A stretch of DNA of 64,000 bases from positions 19,421,566-19,485,565 of the forward strand of contig OX336340.1 in the NCBI GenBank assembly GCA_946902875.1, read 5' to 3'. The stretch comes from Nematopogon swammerdamellus (taxonomy: Eukaryota; Arthropoda; Insecta; Lepidoptera; Adelidae). The translations under genes and the position numbers were made by a program. Of this stretch, positions 10,490 through 20,384 are shown one piece after another. Position 1 is the first letter of the stretch; each line of letters starts with the position of its first letter. The notes below the pieces were generated by a model that saw nothing but the letters and a program-made list of their open reading frames with translations, was not told where the DNA came from and did not search any database.

Positions 10490-11659
10490 TTGACTACAGA
10501 TTCATATTTAGAGCCCACACAGACACGCAGATATCAATTTTGAAAGCAATCGGTCCAGTAACTAAAAAGTTTAAAATGGCGGCCACTTAATTTTGACTAC
10601 AGATTCGTATTCAGAGCACACACAGACACCCAGACATCGATTTTGAAAGCAATTGGTCCAGTAACTGAAAAGTTCAAAATGGCGGCCACTTTTTTTAAAT
10701 TTTGACTACAGATTCGTATTCAGAGCCTACACAGACACCCAGATATCAATTTTGAAATCAATCGGTCCAGTAACTAAAAAGTTTAAAATGGCGGCCACTT
10801 AATTTTGACTACAGATTCGTATTCAGAGCACACACAGACACCCAGACATCGATTTTGAAAGCAATTGGTCCAGTAACTGAAAAGTTCAAAATGGCGGCCA
10901 CTTTTTTTAAATTTTGACTACAGATTCGTATTCAGAGCCTACACAGACACCCAGATATCAATTTTGAAATCAATCGGTCCAGTAACTAAAAAGTTCAAAA
11001 TGGCGGCCACTTTTTTTTAATTTTGACTACAGATTCGTATTCCGAGCCCACACAGACACCCAGATATCGATTTTGAAAGCAATCGGTCCAGTAACTGAAA
11101 AGTTTAAAATGGCGGCCACTTTTTTTATTTTGATTACAGATTCGTATTCAGAGCCTACACAGACACCCAGATATCAATTTTGAAAGCAATCGGTCCAGTA
11201 ACTAAAAAGTTCAAAATGGCGGCCACTTTTTTTTATTTTGATTACAGATTCGTATTCAGAGTCTACACAGCCACCCAGATATCAATTTTGAAAGCAATCG
11301 GTCCAGTAACTGAAAAGTTCAAAATGGCGGCCACTTTTTTTTTATTTTGATTACAGATTCGTATTCAGAGCCTACACAGACACCCAGATATCAATTTTGA
11401 AAGCAATCGGTCCAGTAACTGAAAAGTTCAAAATGGCGGCCACTTTTTTTTATTTTGATTACAGATTCGTATTCAGAGCCTACACAGACACCCAGATATC
11501 AATTTTGAAAGCAATCGGTCCAGTAACTAAAAAGTTCAAAATGGCGGCCACTTTTTTTTAATTTTGATTACAGATTCGTATTCAGAGCCTACACAGACAC
11601 CCAGATATCAATTTTGAAAGCAATCGGTCCAGTAACTAAAAAGTTCAAAATGGCGGCAA
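10490..11659 (-). repeat. Satellite array, 11 units in inverted orientation
   Basis: From 10490 the same ~109-bp unit runs in the opposite direction. Copies of the mirrored motif AAAATGGCGGCCAC end at 10586, 10689, 10798, 10901, 11010, 11119, 11226, 11334, 11443 and 11551, and the last copy is cut at 11659. The first four alternate 103/109 bp, a 212-bp dimer. With the forward half it forms an inverted repeat whose arms meet at ~10490. Confidence 0.97.
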
Positions 11660-12139
11660 GTATACATTGAAAATTTCACTTTAGCTTCACATACGATTCG
11701 GCTTAAAAATAATAAAAATGGAATACCTATTGCAAAGTTTCCAAAATTTAGTGAAACTTTCACTGCAAAATTGTCGTTTAGTTAGCGAGTAAAAATAAAA
11801 CATGTGCATATAAGTTGATGTTTTTCTTTTTTTCTTGCCCTCCAATAATGTTAAGAGGTACATATACATAGATAGTCATAATTAAAAATGTTTCCTTTTA
11901 AATTACATCAAATATAATTTATAATATTGTCCACTACAAACTTCTCATAAAGAGTGCCAACCCTGTACCCAAGTTATCGAGGTCGCACCAATACACGCAA
12001 AGGCGCCCGCGTACGTGAGCAGTAGGTACACATTTTCGGCCGCTTCATAGAAAATGTGACTAGTGTCACGGGTGTGGTATAACGCTGTCTGCGCTTGAGA
12101 TGCAAGGACTATAGAACCATGCCTAAATAAAAGTAGCCT
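11660..12139. other. AT-rich spacer
   Basis: No gene seen. A GTGAAACTTTCACTGCAAAA motif at about 11750-11770 echoes the left flank of the satellite array in inverse orientation. Confidence 0.4.
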
Positions 12140-12390
12140 AGCAACAGCGGCGCGCTGCGGAGCGGGGGCGGCGGCGGCGGCGGCACTGTGGTGGCGCGGA
12201 GCGGTGACGACGCGGCGGCGCGGCGCGGCGCGGAGGAGCGGCGGCGCGGCGCGGAGGAGCGGCTTGTTATTGCTTGCTTGCATGCGTGAGTGGCACGCTG
12301 CTACTGAGTTACCGCACCGCACCGCACCCCACCGCACCGTGCCATGCTGCCGCCGCGCGCGCCGCGCGCGCCGGCCGGTACCTATGTTGC
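12140..12390. other. CpG-rich block with CGG and GCGGCGCGG repeats
   Basis: The block stands out by near-pure G/C. It has (GGC)n at about 12166-12182, two copies of a GCGGCGCGGCGCGGAGGAGC-like unit, and CGCGCGCGCC at its end. It may be a CpG-rich promoter or 5' exon. The open frames over it on both strands have only low-complexity Arg/Ala composition, so I do not call a protein. Confidence 0.55.
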
Positions 12391-12879
12391 TATGATATTT
12401 GCCATACATACCTAAATGCCTATCTACCTATTACCTACCTACCTATTTTTATTTTAGTTTTCATCGATAGTCTATTTAGAGGTTTATAAAAAGTGGTAAG
12501 TACATGAACTAAAATAATTTGGAAGAAATTACAATAAAATGTTATTTAGGTAAAATAATAAAAAATAAAAAATTAGAATCACGCATCAGTTACATAAGCC
12601 ACAATCATTTTAATAATTAAAATAATAAAAAAGCAAAAAAAAAAAACATACGAAAGTGGGATTCGAACCCCGAACCATCAACTCTTTAGGCTGATAGCGA
12701 CAAACTACGCTAAATGTGACTTGAACGTGCGAAGCGAAATTAGCAGTCGCATGGTACATTATGTAGAATTCCCGAATGCTCAAGGTCGTTGGCGTTTGTC
12801 ACGGCCTTAATAGTTATGGCTAGAGCGTTGTGGCCTGACTCCTTCCTGACATAAAATACATAATAAAGTAAGTAAGGAT

Positions 12880-12950
12880 TGAGAAAGGAATGCTTCGATG
12901 GCTCGGTCATATTGGGAGAATGAATGGATCATGATAACCTCGATGATAAC
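12880..12950 (+). mobile_element. Short LINE fragment
   Basis: One frame reads KGMLRWLGHIGRMN, matching the RWxGHxxRM motif near the C-terminus of many insect RTE/craft-type LINE ORF2 proteins. A stop follows and there is no other coding context. The preceding 12600-12730 holds a B-box-like GGTTCGGGGTTCGAATCCC on the minus strand but no tRNA fold that I can support. Confidence 0.5.
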
Positions 12951-14026
12951 GAAAGAGATTTATGGAGATTATGTGAGTGGGCGTAGGCGTATATTTACCT
13001 AAAGTCCGAGTGGGCCATGGTCCAGGGTGGCAGCAGCGGCATTCACGCGGTTCGGCCCGGTGGCGGCTAAATTGGTTTGGTACTTTGGTAGGAATAAAAT
13101 GGAGGTGGAGACAAACAAGGCCGTACCCAGGGGGGGGGGGGGGGTTCGGGGGGGTTGTAACCCCCCCCGAAATAGGTATCCACTATGGCCGGTGTTCAGA
13201 AAATATATTTTTGAGCAGACAAACAATTTAAAATTCCGTGGGAACTTCCAACTAAATCACAACACAAAGGACCACGTGTATTGCATTGGGTTGGGGCAAT
13301 AAACATCGGGCTATTTCGAAAGCGTCTATTGTTTCAAGACAAAACATCTGGTTAATGCTACCTACTTCCTAGCTACCCCGCAAGCAGACGACCAGGTGTA
13401 GTAGACAAGAAAGCGAGAGATTGGTTTAGATAGCCACCGTAATTCTTAATTCCGTTACGTTCATAGTGTGTGAATGTACCTACTGACGTTGTACACTAGT
13501 GAATTTGGAATATATTTGGTGAGTACATAAATCAGAATTACCTACTTATTAATTTTCATAAATTTTATACAAACTGTTTGATTTAGTAAAGCGATATACA
13601 AGTCAAACTGAGGCCCGTTGGCTTAGCCCAATGGGAGATAGGTGTTAAGTAGTATTAATTTACAATACTTATCTCTTTGAATTTTTTTGAGAGGGGTCTG
13701 CTAGGAGTTCCGATTTGATTAAATAAATAAATAAGTATGAATTTTACTGCGATGTGGAAGGCCGAAGAGCATTTCTTCTAGTCAAGCTTTTTTTTTTTTT
13801 ATTAGGTTTAACCACGCAGAATCGTTCTGTACATACAAATCTTTAAAATATATATTACATGGCTAGAACTATCTGTACTTAAGGCTAAACACAACATGAA
13901 CAAATTAAGATACTAATTAAAAACTTAAGCCAAAGCTTTATTCACATCCAAGAGAATGTACGAGGTTCTCTCAAGGTGTTTTCTTTCACCGGGGTGTTTT
14001 ATATTTCTAACTATTATGCACGGACT

Positions 14027-14085
14027 AGGTGCTATGTCAGTGCTTCCCTTCGCCACGACCGAAGGGAAGCACTGACATGGCACCT
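14027..14085. repeat. Palindrome of two family B SINE tails
   Basis: Two inverted copies of the SINE tail (26 bp each, with TGTCAGTGCTTCCCTTCG in the left arm) are separated by seven bases. It is a short version of the inverted SINE tails at 7745-8040. Confidence 0.85.
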
Positions 14086-14145
14086 AGATAACCAAGGTAA
14101 AATTAAGGATGTTGCAGGTGATGTAGCTAACAGCAGGTAAGATAA

Positions 14146-14786
14146 AAAAAACCGGCCAAGTGCGAGTTGAGCTCGCGCACCGAGGGTTCCGTATCGCCAT
14201 GTCATGGCTAGCGCCACTCACGCCATCTATGGCGTGTTATGAAATGCTTCATATTAGTTAAATGTCATGATTAGTTAAAATGCTTCATAATCTATTCGGT
14301 AGATGACTTTTTGGTTTCTTCTATGGGAACCCCTGTGAATTTTTTACTTTTTCTTATTTTTATTATTTGTTGTTATATCGCTATTATATCCACTATTATA
14401 AAAAGTGGACCGATTTTCATGTGGTTTTTTTAAAAAAGCTTGAAATAAAAGTTAAATTACAAATTCAAAAAACCCCCGACCCTTAAAATGTCAAAAATAA
14501 TAATTCCATTTACTTACTTAAAGGAGTCGGGGGACCGCTAAGTAAATAAAATATAAAAACTCAGAGCTGCGCGGGAATTTACTTAGCGGTCTCCCGACTC
14601 GACCCGACGTAAGTGAACGGAAATTACTATTTTTGACTTTTTAAGGGTCGGGTTTTTTTTATTATGTGTTGTTATATCGGCCATAATATAATAACACATA
14701 TTCTGTGAAAATTTCAACGGGCTACCTATTACGGTTCAAGAGATACAGCCCTCGAACGGACGGACGGACGGACGGACGGACGAACA

Positions 14787-14817
<31 letters not shown>

Positions 14818-14862
14818 TAGGCTTAGTAATAGGGTCCCGTACCGGACACGGAACCCTAAAAA
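14146..14862 (+). repeat. Family G element carrying a family F palindrome
   Basis: The stretch starts CCGGCCAAGTGCGAGT and GCGCACCGAGGGTTCCGTA, and ends with GGACGGAC and GACAGACA microsatellite tracts (14757-14812) and GGGTCCCGT..GGAACCCTAAAAAA. Family G is one of the commonest repeats of the window (also 26320-26522, 28018-28405, 29862-29925, 30642-31042, 42990-43045, 61605-61815). Its class is unknown to me. The part ~14395-14660 belongs to family F and was inserted into it. Confidence 0.7.
14473..14652. repeat. Family F palindrome, copy 1
   Basis: Arms CCCGACCCTTAAAA..GGAGTCGGGGGACCGCTAAG and their complement flank a short loop with CTCAGAGCTGCGCGGG. The same palindrome recurs at 41455-41629 and 45308-45482. 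Here the right arm has an extra CCGACTCGACCCGACG variant. Confidence 0.9.
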
Positions 14863-15164
14863 ATCGTGTAACAAAAAAATTCGATTTTTTTTAGCTAACA
14901 TTATTGATTGATTTACATATATCCGAAACTAAATAGCTTTCGCTGAAAATGTTTTATTTAAAAGAAAAAACATTTTTACTTTCTCCATACATTTTTAAAT
15001 ACCTATTCCTGAAATATAAGGGTGAAGATCTTTTTTTTTTGCCCCAAGTGGTGGAACAAAAGATGTTCAGAATATGAAATACTACACGCCCAGCCTTCAT
15101 GCTAACACCCATTTTTGAAACAGGGCGTTTAATGAAATACCTACATTACATGCGCACTGTTCAT

Positions 15165-15695
15165 ATATAGGTCTTTCAAAATTAGTTAATACTACGCTAA
15201 GGGCCCCCCTGTATCATATAGGGAGTAAAACCTATATAATGTTTTTTGGACCTTGGGCTTTTTTTAATGTAAAATTTGTTTTTATGTATTTAAATAAAAA
15301 AATAGGTGGTAGATTTTTATAGCCTTACCGATTCAGTTTCATAACAGTAACAAAAAAGTCTTTATTACCATTATGATGTAACACGTGTACGTTGGTAAAA
15401 AAAATGAAATTCTTTCTATCCCATACTAATAAAACTAAAATTGTGGTTTTTCACAATTTCTGAAAGAAATAGGTCTATATATTGGAAGACTTTTTTGTTC
15501 CTGGCATGAAACTGAAACGATTAAGAAAAACAAATTTTTTTTTTTAATTTTATCTTAAAAAAATTTGTTTCTTTAAAAAAAAATCTTTGTTCTTCAAAAG
15601 TGATCTATTTCGGATACAGCACCCTCCCCCCCCCCCCCCCCCCCCCCCCCTCCTCCTTAGCGTACTATTAACTAATTTTGAAAGACCTTATATAA
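15165..15695. mobile_element. Inverted-repeat MITE, copy 1
   Basis: The ends are inverted repeats of ~35 bp beginning AAGGTCTTTCAAAATTAGTT and continuing to TACGCTAAGG. The interior has GATTCAGTTTCATAACAGTA and a poly-C run at about 15626-15650. A second copy in opposite orientation lies in the MTF-1 intron at 58728-59230 and matches over the whole length. There is no coding capacity. Confidence 0.85.
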
Positions 15696-15977
15696 CGTAG
15701 GTACATGAGTTTACAAATATTTTTTCGAACCTTGACCCCCCCCCCCGAATCTAAATCCTGGGTACGGCCCTGGAGACAAACTACAATTTCGAGTGCAAGG
15801 AAGTTTGCAAAACAGCTGATCTGTATGGGGAAGCGGCAGCGGTAGAGCCGCTATTCTTAGTTGATTGTTTATTGTAAAAAAAATATTTCAATGCAATTAT
15901 TGACATCACGTTATATGTGTGTACGTAAACTTAGAACATTTTCTACGAATATAAATACAACTTTTTTTTATTTTCAG

Positions 15978-16157
15978 CCCAATCCTTCGTACCAGTTCGG
16001 ATTCGATGTGAACGACGACCAGTACACGAACTACCAAAACCGCAAGGAGCAGCGCGAGGGCAATGTGATCAAGGGCAGCTACAGCGTGGTCGACAGCGAC
16101 GGTTTCATCCGCACCGTCACCTACACTGCTGATCCTAAGGAAGGATTCAAGGCTGAG
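15978..16157 (+). CDS. R&R-type cuticular protein, penultimate exon
   Basis: An exon of exactly 60 codons lies between acceptor TTTTATTTTCAG (ends 15977) and donor GAG|GTAACT (intron from 16158). It encodes a Rebers-Riddiford chitin-binding domain: YQFGFDVNDDQYTNYQNR, the acidic/basic KEQREGNVIKG, then GSYSVVDSDGFIRTVTYTAD and GFKAEV. The G..Y..DG..R.V.YTAD..GF spacing is diagnostic of CPR proteins, which bind chitin in the extracellular cuticle. I cannot separate RR-1 from RR-2 safely. The signal-peptide exon and anything N-terminal were not found; they should lie upstream, beyond or within the 13.1-15.8 kb transposon-filled intron. Codon use is GC-rich at third positions, unlike the AT-rich surroundings, which supports a true exon. 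Confidence 0.92.
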
Positions 16158-16491
16158 GTAACTTGATGTCTGACATCGTCAACACTATTATTTTGTCATC
16201 GTGCGACTGCTAGATATGAGTGGTTTGAGTGGTACATAATTTTATTCGAAACGATATCAATTCTACATTGATATCGTTTCTTTACTGTCTGTATAATAAC
16301 AGGACCGAGTCATATAAATATAACGTCTTGTTAAATAATATCTTTTTTAAATACGTGTAATATCGTTTTGATTCAATTACTTAAGTCGATAGAAATCACA
16401 CAGGTCAACTACCAGATATCGTATTAGGATTATTTAGGAAGTTATTTAATGGATGTGGTCGTTCAAGGTGATTTTGATTTTGAATTTGAAG

Positions 16492-16569
16492 GTGACTCGC
16501 CAACCCACCGACATAGTCGTGAAGATCCCCACGCCCAAACCGCAGGATCAACAGCCTCTTCTCAGGCCC

Positions 16570-16600
<31 letters not shown>

Positions 16601-16626
16601 CGCAACAGTACTACAGATACCAATAG
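16492..16626 (+). CDS. R&R-type cuticular protein, last exon
   Basis: The frame follows in phase 0 from the previous exon across a 334-bp intron with acceptor TTTGAATTTGAAG|GTGACT; the pyrimidine tract is weak. It encodes VTRQPTDIVVKIPTPKPQDQ and then a Gln-rich tail (ten Gln, Pro, two Gln) ending YYRYQ and TAG at 16624-16626. Thr-Arg-x-Pro-x-Asp-Ile-x-Val-Lys just after the R&R domain fits CPR proteins with Pro-rich C-termini. The acceptor choice is inferred from frame and conservation, so the exact boundary is less certain than the product. Confidence 0.78.
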
Positions 16627-17795
16627 ATAGATAGCGCACTCTCGCGATAATGCACTCGTCAACAGATGGCGCTGAACACTAGCTGCTGTACGGTTGTCAA
16701 AAGTTAACGACTTCGGCGCATTCTCGCAGTGACGTGGTTATGTAGGTGGGCTCATTTTTTTCATTCCCTTATCTACACCAATTACACACACATATATTTA
16801 TTATATTATATAATATATATATTATATATTATATTATTATATAATCATATATATATATATATACCCAATACGATATTAGCATTCAATACATAGTAAATCT
16901 GACTTTAATTTTCATTACACATTATGTAATTCCATATTAATGTAGTTTAGTCAACTTTCTTATGGTGGTTATTTCTATTTAATCAATTAATGTTCTTATT
17001 TTAAATAACCCTTTTGGCCGAAGCGAATCGTAGTCGAGTAAAAAAGATAATATTCTCAATTTTTATTCTGCTTGTTCTTCATATGAATGAAATTTTATTA
17101 AAATGTTATTTAATATTATTTAATAGTAGATATATTTTTAAACGACTTGTTCTCATTTAAAGCGTTAGTCATACTAACGATATCTTATTAAAAGGGGAAC
17201 TCATTACTGTAGACCACAACGATAATACTATCGGTATTAAAAGAGCATCGGTTACTCAACCAAGTGTCCTTTTAAATTTTAAGTGACTTTAAATAAGAGT
17301 AAGAGTGAGTGAAAATATTACTTTATGTGAGTAAGAATAAAAGTAAATCTTTTGGATATGGTGACATCAGTGTTATCCATCGGGATTGTGATAATATTAG
17401 TGTAAGTTTACTTACTTGAGATTAAAAAAAATATTATCAACTCGTCGGTATGCCATTAAGTACTTAGTTATTGTAAATAGGACAATTTGAGTTAGTATTA
17501 TTTAAGGTACCTATCAATAAAAAATAAAAGTAAAACATATAATGTGTTGTTTAATTAACTCTCTACGTTACTCTAAACACTATTGATAGCTGAATATGAC
17601 TATGGACTGTTATAATTAAAAAAAAAAACAGATATGCTAATTCAGAAATTCGCTGAAAAAACGTGAAAAGGTGAGCTTATAAATTCTTACTATAAAATGA
17701 TAATGATTATATTGATTCAAAACTCTATCAAAATATTTTGTGAACACAAAATTATTCTAGTCGTACATTTTTTTTCTAAAAGTTTTTTAAGTTCG
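16627..17795. other. 3' flank of the cuticular gene with AT microsatellite
   Basis: The 3' UTR probably starts here. A (TA)n/(AT)n tract fills 16795-16864. The rest is AT-rich with no gene or named repeat that I can see; AATAAA signals are several and not decisive. Confidence 0.5.
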
Positions 17796-18169
17796 TCGGC
17801 CTCGGTAGCTCAGTGGTGCGGTCGGTCGACTGTTGTTAAGCAACCCTGAGCGCGGTCAGTACTTGGATGGGTGACCGCTCGACCGTTGGAGGCTGACCGT
17901 GGTTCGGATGCCACGTAAAATGGTAGGTCCCTTCCCTTCTTACCTTACTAGGTGGTAGGGTTTATCCCACCCGGGTTGATACCACCGCACTGTATGAAAC
18001 GTCGGTCGAAACGACTATGTAAATAGTTCGTGTTTTCCGTCCAGTTCAGTGTAGCCGACATGAAATGAAGGGTAGCACTGATATGGAACCTAGTTCACCC
18101 GGTGTTATGGGCTGACATCACGGATGTTGTAGGTGATGTAGCCAACTGTGTTAGTTTCTATAGAAAAAA
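17796..18169 (+). mobile_element. Family B SINE, complete copy: tRNA-like A box fused to 5S rRNA-like block
   Basis: The head reads GCCTCGGTAGCTCAGTGGT, a tRNA-type A box (TAGCTCAGTGGT at 17806-17817). It is followed at 17835-17878 by GTTAAGCAAC and CGCGGTCAGTACTTGGATGG then GTGACCGC, which match the internal control region of eukaryotic 5S rRNA (box A GTTAAGCAAC, box C TTGGATGGGTGACCGCC) at nearly every position. The body has a CTTACTAGGTGGTAGG and GGTTGATACCACCGCACTG segment, and the tail ends GTGATGTAGCCAACTGTG before an A-rich end. No ORF is present. Other copies: 29970-30352, 40435-40816, 59873-60233 and 63131-63640, plus tails. Confidence 0.85.
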
Positions 18170-19188
18170 TAAGTGTCCCATGTGAAGGTCTACTCTCATT
18201 TGAACAGACCTGTTGTATTAGAAATTAAATCGAATTAAAACAAAACAAATATATGCACTTTACTTATAAATGATAGAGAAATTTCAATACAATTTCATCA
18301 CTTAATACTTACATACTATTCACTACATGGTGGCTTGGAGCATTGGTGGCGATGTGAAATTATATTTTTCTAATATTTTAAAAAGTCAGTCCAAATTGTT
18401 ATGTAGGTAAGTACACTTAATTATACAAATTATTACTGCCGCTAATACTTACATAATATTCGTACTAATTAACAATAAATAAGGAGGCATATTCAAACAT
18501 ACAAATCATTCAAAATTATTACAATTCATGATCATTTCATTACTATATTCAAGTATATATTATTTTGATTTAAAATACATTTCATCATTTCGTCATATTT
18601 TCTCTACTTCTTGAAGTACCAGCAGCGATATAGTCACAATTCTTGCTTGGTCATTTTACTAAATTGCTTTTGTCATGAAATTATTATGAACTACATTCAC
18701 CTATTATTCAAACAACAAAATATAAATAACATTCCTACCTCTCGGCCATGACCTATTTTTAAAGGAGCTACTATTTTTAAAAATACGACCACAATCACTT
18801 CTATCGAGGACTTGAAGATGACGTTCGAACACTAAAAACTCGAAAAAGTTAATAATCTACACTTTCTCGAAGTTTCATTTCAGTACCATGGATCCTGATA
18901 TCTCTGAAGTATCTTACTAATTTGTTACACTTTAGTGAGACCTCTTTGATATTTGAAGACTTATTGTTTCACCTCATATGACAGATCCTCAAGTTGAGTA
19001 TATTTGGGATGTGCATGTGCACACATGCTTACTCGTAACAATTAAGGCATAATCCGTCCATGTTTTGCTCGTTTCTCAAAGAAAGCAATTGCACACAAAA
19101 TACTTTCCAATCCCTTCATACAAATCAGACCACACGAGTACATCAGTGTATTATGACATGAATGTTCGTGAAAGAAGAACGTGACGGT
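18170..19188. other. AT-rich spacer and 3' flank of the spaetzle-like gene
   Basis: No gene or recognised repeat. The 3' UTR of the minus-strand gene that ends at 19189 must lie in the right-hand part. Confidence 0.45.
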
Positions 19189-19378
19189 CTAAGGAATACC
19201 AGCGATAGTATTGGTATTGGGATAGACGGTGTAGGGCGCAGGTTTGCACACGCAGCCTGACTCGACGAGCACGTAGTCCTGGCCGGTGAGGGTGACGGGT
19301 CCGAGGGGCAGCACCAGGAATAGGTAAGGCACGTAGGTCTGCGTACATTCGCCACGCACAACCGCGCATTCGTTCGAC
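19189..19378 (-). CDS. Spaetzle-like cystine-knot ligand, last exon
   Basis: The exon is read leftwards from an acceptor ATATTTTCAG (just above 19378) to TAG at 19191-19189. Its first base completes a codon begun in the 20213-20384 exon. It encodes the second half of the cystine-knot domain: CAVVRGECTQTYVPYLFLV, then GQDYVLVESGCVCKP and a short tail ending TIAGIP. Cysteine spacing (C..C, C-x-Q-x-Y, C-x-C at the end) fits spaetzle-type Toll ligands, where the last motif is usually C-C-x-C; here it is Gly-Cys-Val-Cys. Such proteins are secreted dimers cleaved to activate Toll receptors in immunity, patterning or neurotrophic signalling. Confidence 0.85.
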
Positions 19379-19439
19379 CTGAAAATATGTGCGACAGCAT
19401 CAGTATGCATACAACAACACCCATACATACAAAGGCCGG

Positions 19440-19893
19440 TTACTGCCTAAAATTATTATCGAAAACATGTGATCTGGACTCCGAAAAAAGTGCTTATACT
19501 TCGGCTACTTCTATTCTATAATGTCTTACGGCATTGAATTCTGGGGAATGTCGGGGGAGGCTAATGGCCTCCCCCGACGGGTGTTCAGACTGCATAAAAA
19601 GGCGCTTAGGATAATGACTCAGTCAAGTTGGGACACAGATTGCGAGCCATTATTAAAAAAATTAGAATTACTAACAGTGCTTGTATAAATTAAAACTAAT
19701 CCCACAGAATAAAACGCTGCCAATCATAATTATAGAAAAAGACCAAAATACATTGATTAAATGCCTTACGACCTTAAGTTCTTTGCGGTCGTTGTATGAT
19801 TTCTGCATTTCATAAATTAGACTATTTTTTAAATAGTACTAAATGTATTGACGATGTAAGCCTACTACTAAATAAAAAAACTTTTGACTTTGA
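19440..19893 (+). mobile_element. CR1-like LINE 3' fragment
   Basis: The fragment encodes a degenerate CLYFGYFYSIMSYGIEFWG and VFRLHKKALRIM, a pattern typical of the thumb region of insect CR1/Rex-like reverse transcriptases. It ends with the tail ACTTTTGACTTTGACTTT at about 19880-19897, the TTTGAC repeat seen at the 3' end of many insect CR1 elements. It is inside the intron next to the last spaetzle-like exon, in antisense. Confidence 0.7.
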
Positions 19894-20212
19894 CTTTACA
19901 AAATGTGTTTACAATTGGAATAAGTCACCTTCATGTACGCGTTACTCAAACTAGTCCACTTCTAGTTCTAACATTTTGGCATGATGATAGCTCACGTTCT
20001 AACGGAACTAATAGGTTAGGTAAATTTGTTTATTTAAACCAGATTTCAAACAAGCAAACAGCCATGACTGTGTCCTTTTATGGAGTGAGTGAGCTCAAGT
20101 TTTGAGTCTCCGGCACGGTCAGTGTCACCACCGTTACGAGCGTATTAGGCCTGTAGTTCACATTTCGCAAGTAGAACACATATTACACCTAAAAGGGTCA
20201 AATAGCACTTAC

Positions 20213-20384
20213 TCGCAGACTTCAAAAACGACCTGCTGCAAGAGGTCTGGGAACTTCTGTACGATGGTGACCGGCTGGCCCGAGGTGAGCGAGACTCCGT
20301 ACATCGGCGCCGTGGTGTTGTACCTAGTTCTGCACAGTCTGCCGCCGCCGTTGCCGTAGTTGCATGACGCACCTGCCGCACGCT
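20213..20384 (-). CDS. Spaetzle-like cystine-knot ligand, fourth recognised coding exon
   Basis: Acceptor TTTGCAG (above 20384) and donor TGCGA|GTAAGT (below 20213) delimit 172 nt whose phases fit both neighbours (two bases complete a codon, two bases are left). It encodes RAAGASCNYGNGGGRLC, TRYNTTAPMYGVSLTSGQPV and VQKFPDLLQQVVFEVC, the first half of the cystine knot, with an N-glycosylation motif NTT. Its first codon is completed by the upstream exon to Lys, giving Lys-Arg just before the domain, a likely proteolytic site for releasing the active C-terminal fragment. Confidence 0.88.

Larger units (their letters stand above)
13117..15770. mobile_element. TIR element with 11-bp target duplication, Mutator-like class suggested
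   Basis: The stretch is bounded by GGCCGTACCCAGG at the left and its complement CCTGGGTACGGCC at the right, and the outer flanks are identical 11-bp repeats TGGAGACAAAC (13106-13116 and 15771-15781). G- and C-runs lie just inside each end. Target duplications of 9-11 bp are characteristic of Mutator-like elements, hence the suggested class. No transposase is visible; the interior is occupied by other repeats (family B tail, families F and G, and an inverted-repeat MITE). Insertion lies upstream of the two recognised cuticular-protein exons, probably within an intron. Confidence 0.75.

Noticed and set aside
8831..10590. A series of open frames of 66-106 codons with repeated NFLVTGPIAFKVDIWV-type protein
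   Set aside because: They come from the 109-bp satellite in shifting phase, start at the same motif each time, have no codon-level conservation and stop at the same word. They are not genes.
8826..11659. CRISPR-like array
   Set aside because: Units are contiguous with no unique spacers, and the DNA is eukaryotic.
11945..12409. 154-codon minus-strand frame rich in Arg/Ala across the CpG-rich block
   Set aside because: Low-complexity composition, competing frames on the other strand and no domain.
12650..12730. tRNA gene on the minus strand (GGTTCGGGGTTCGAATCCC)
   Set aside because: The B box is good, but I cannot form acceptor, D and anticodon stems around it. It is at most a decayed tRNA-derived repeat.
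17835..17878. A real 5S rRNA gene
   Set aside because: Only the internal control region is 5S-like; the 5' and 3' stems of 5S are missing and the block recurs within SINE copies.
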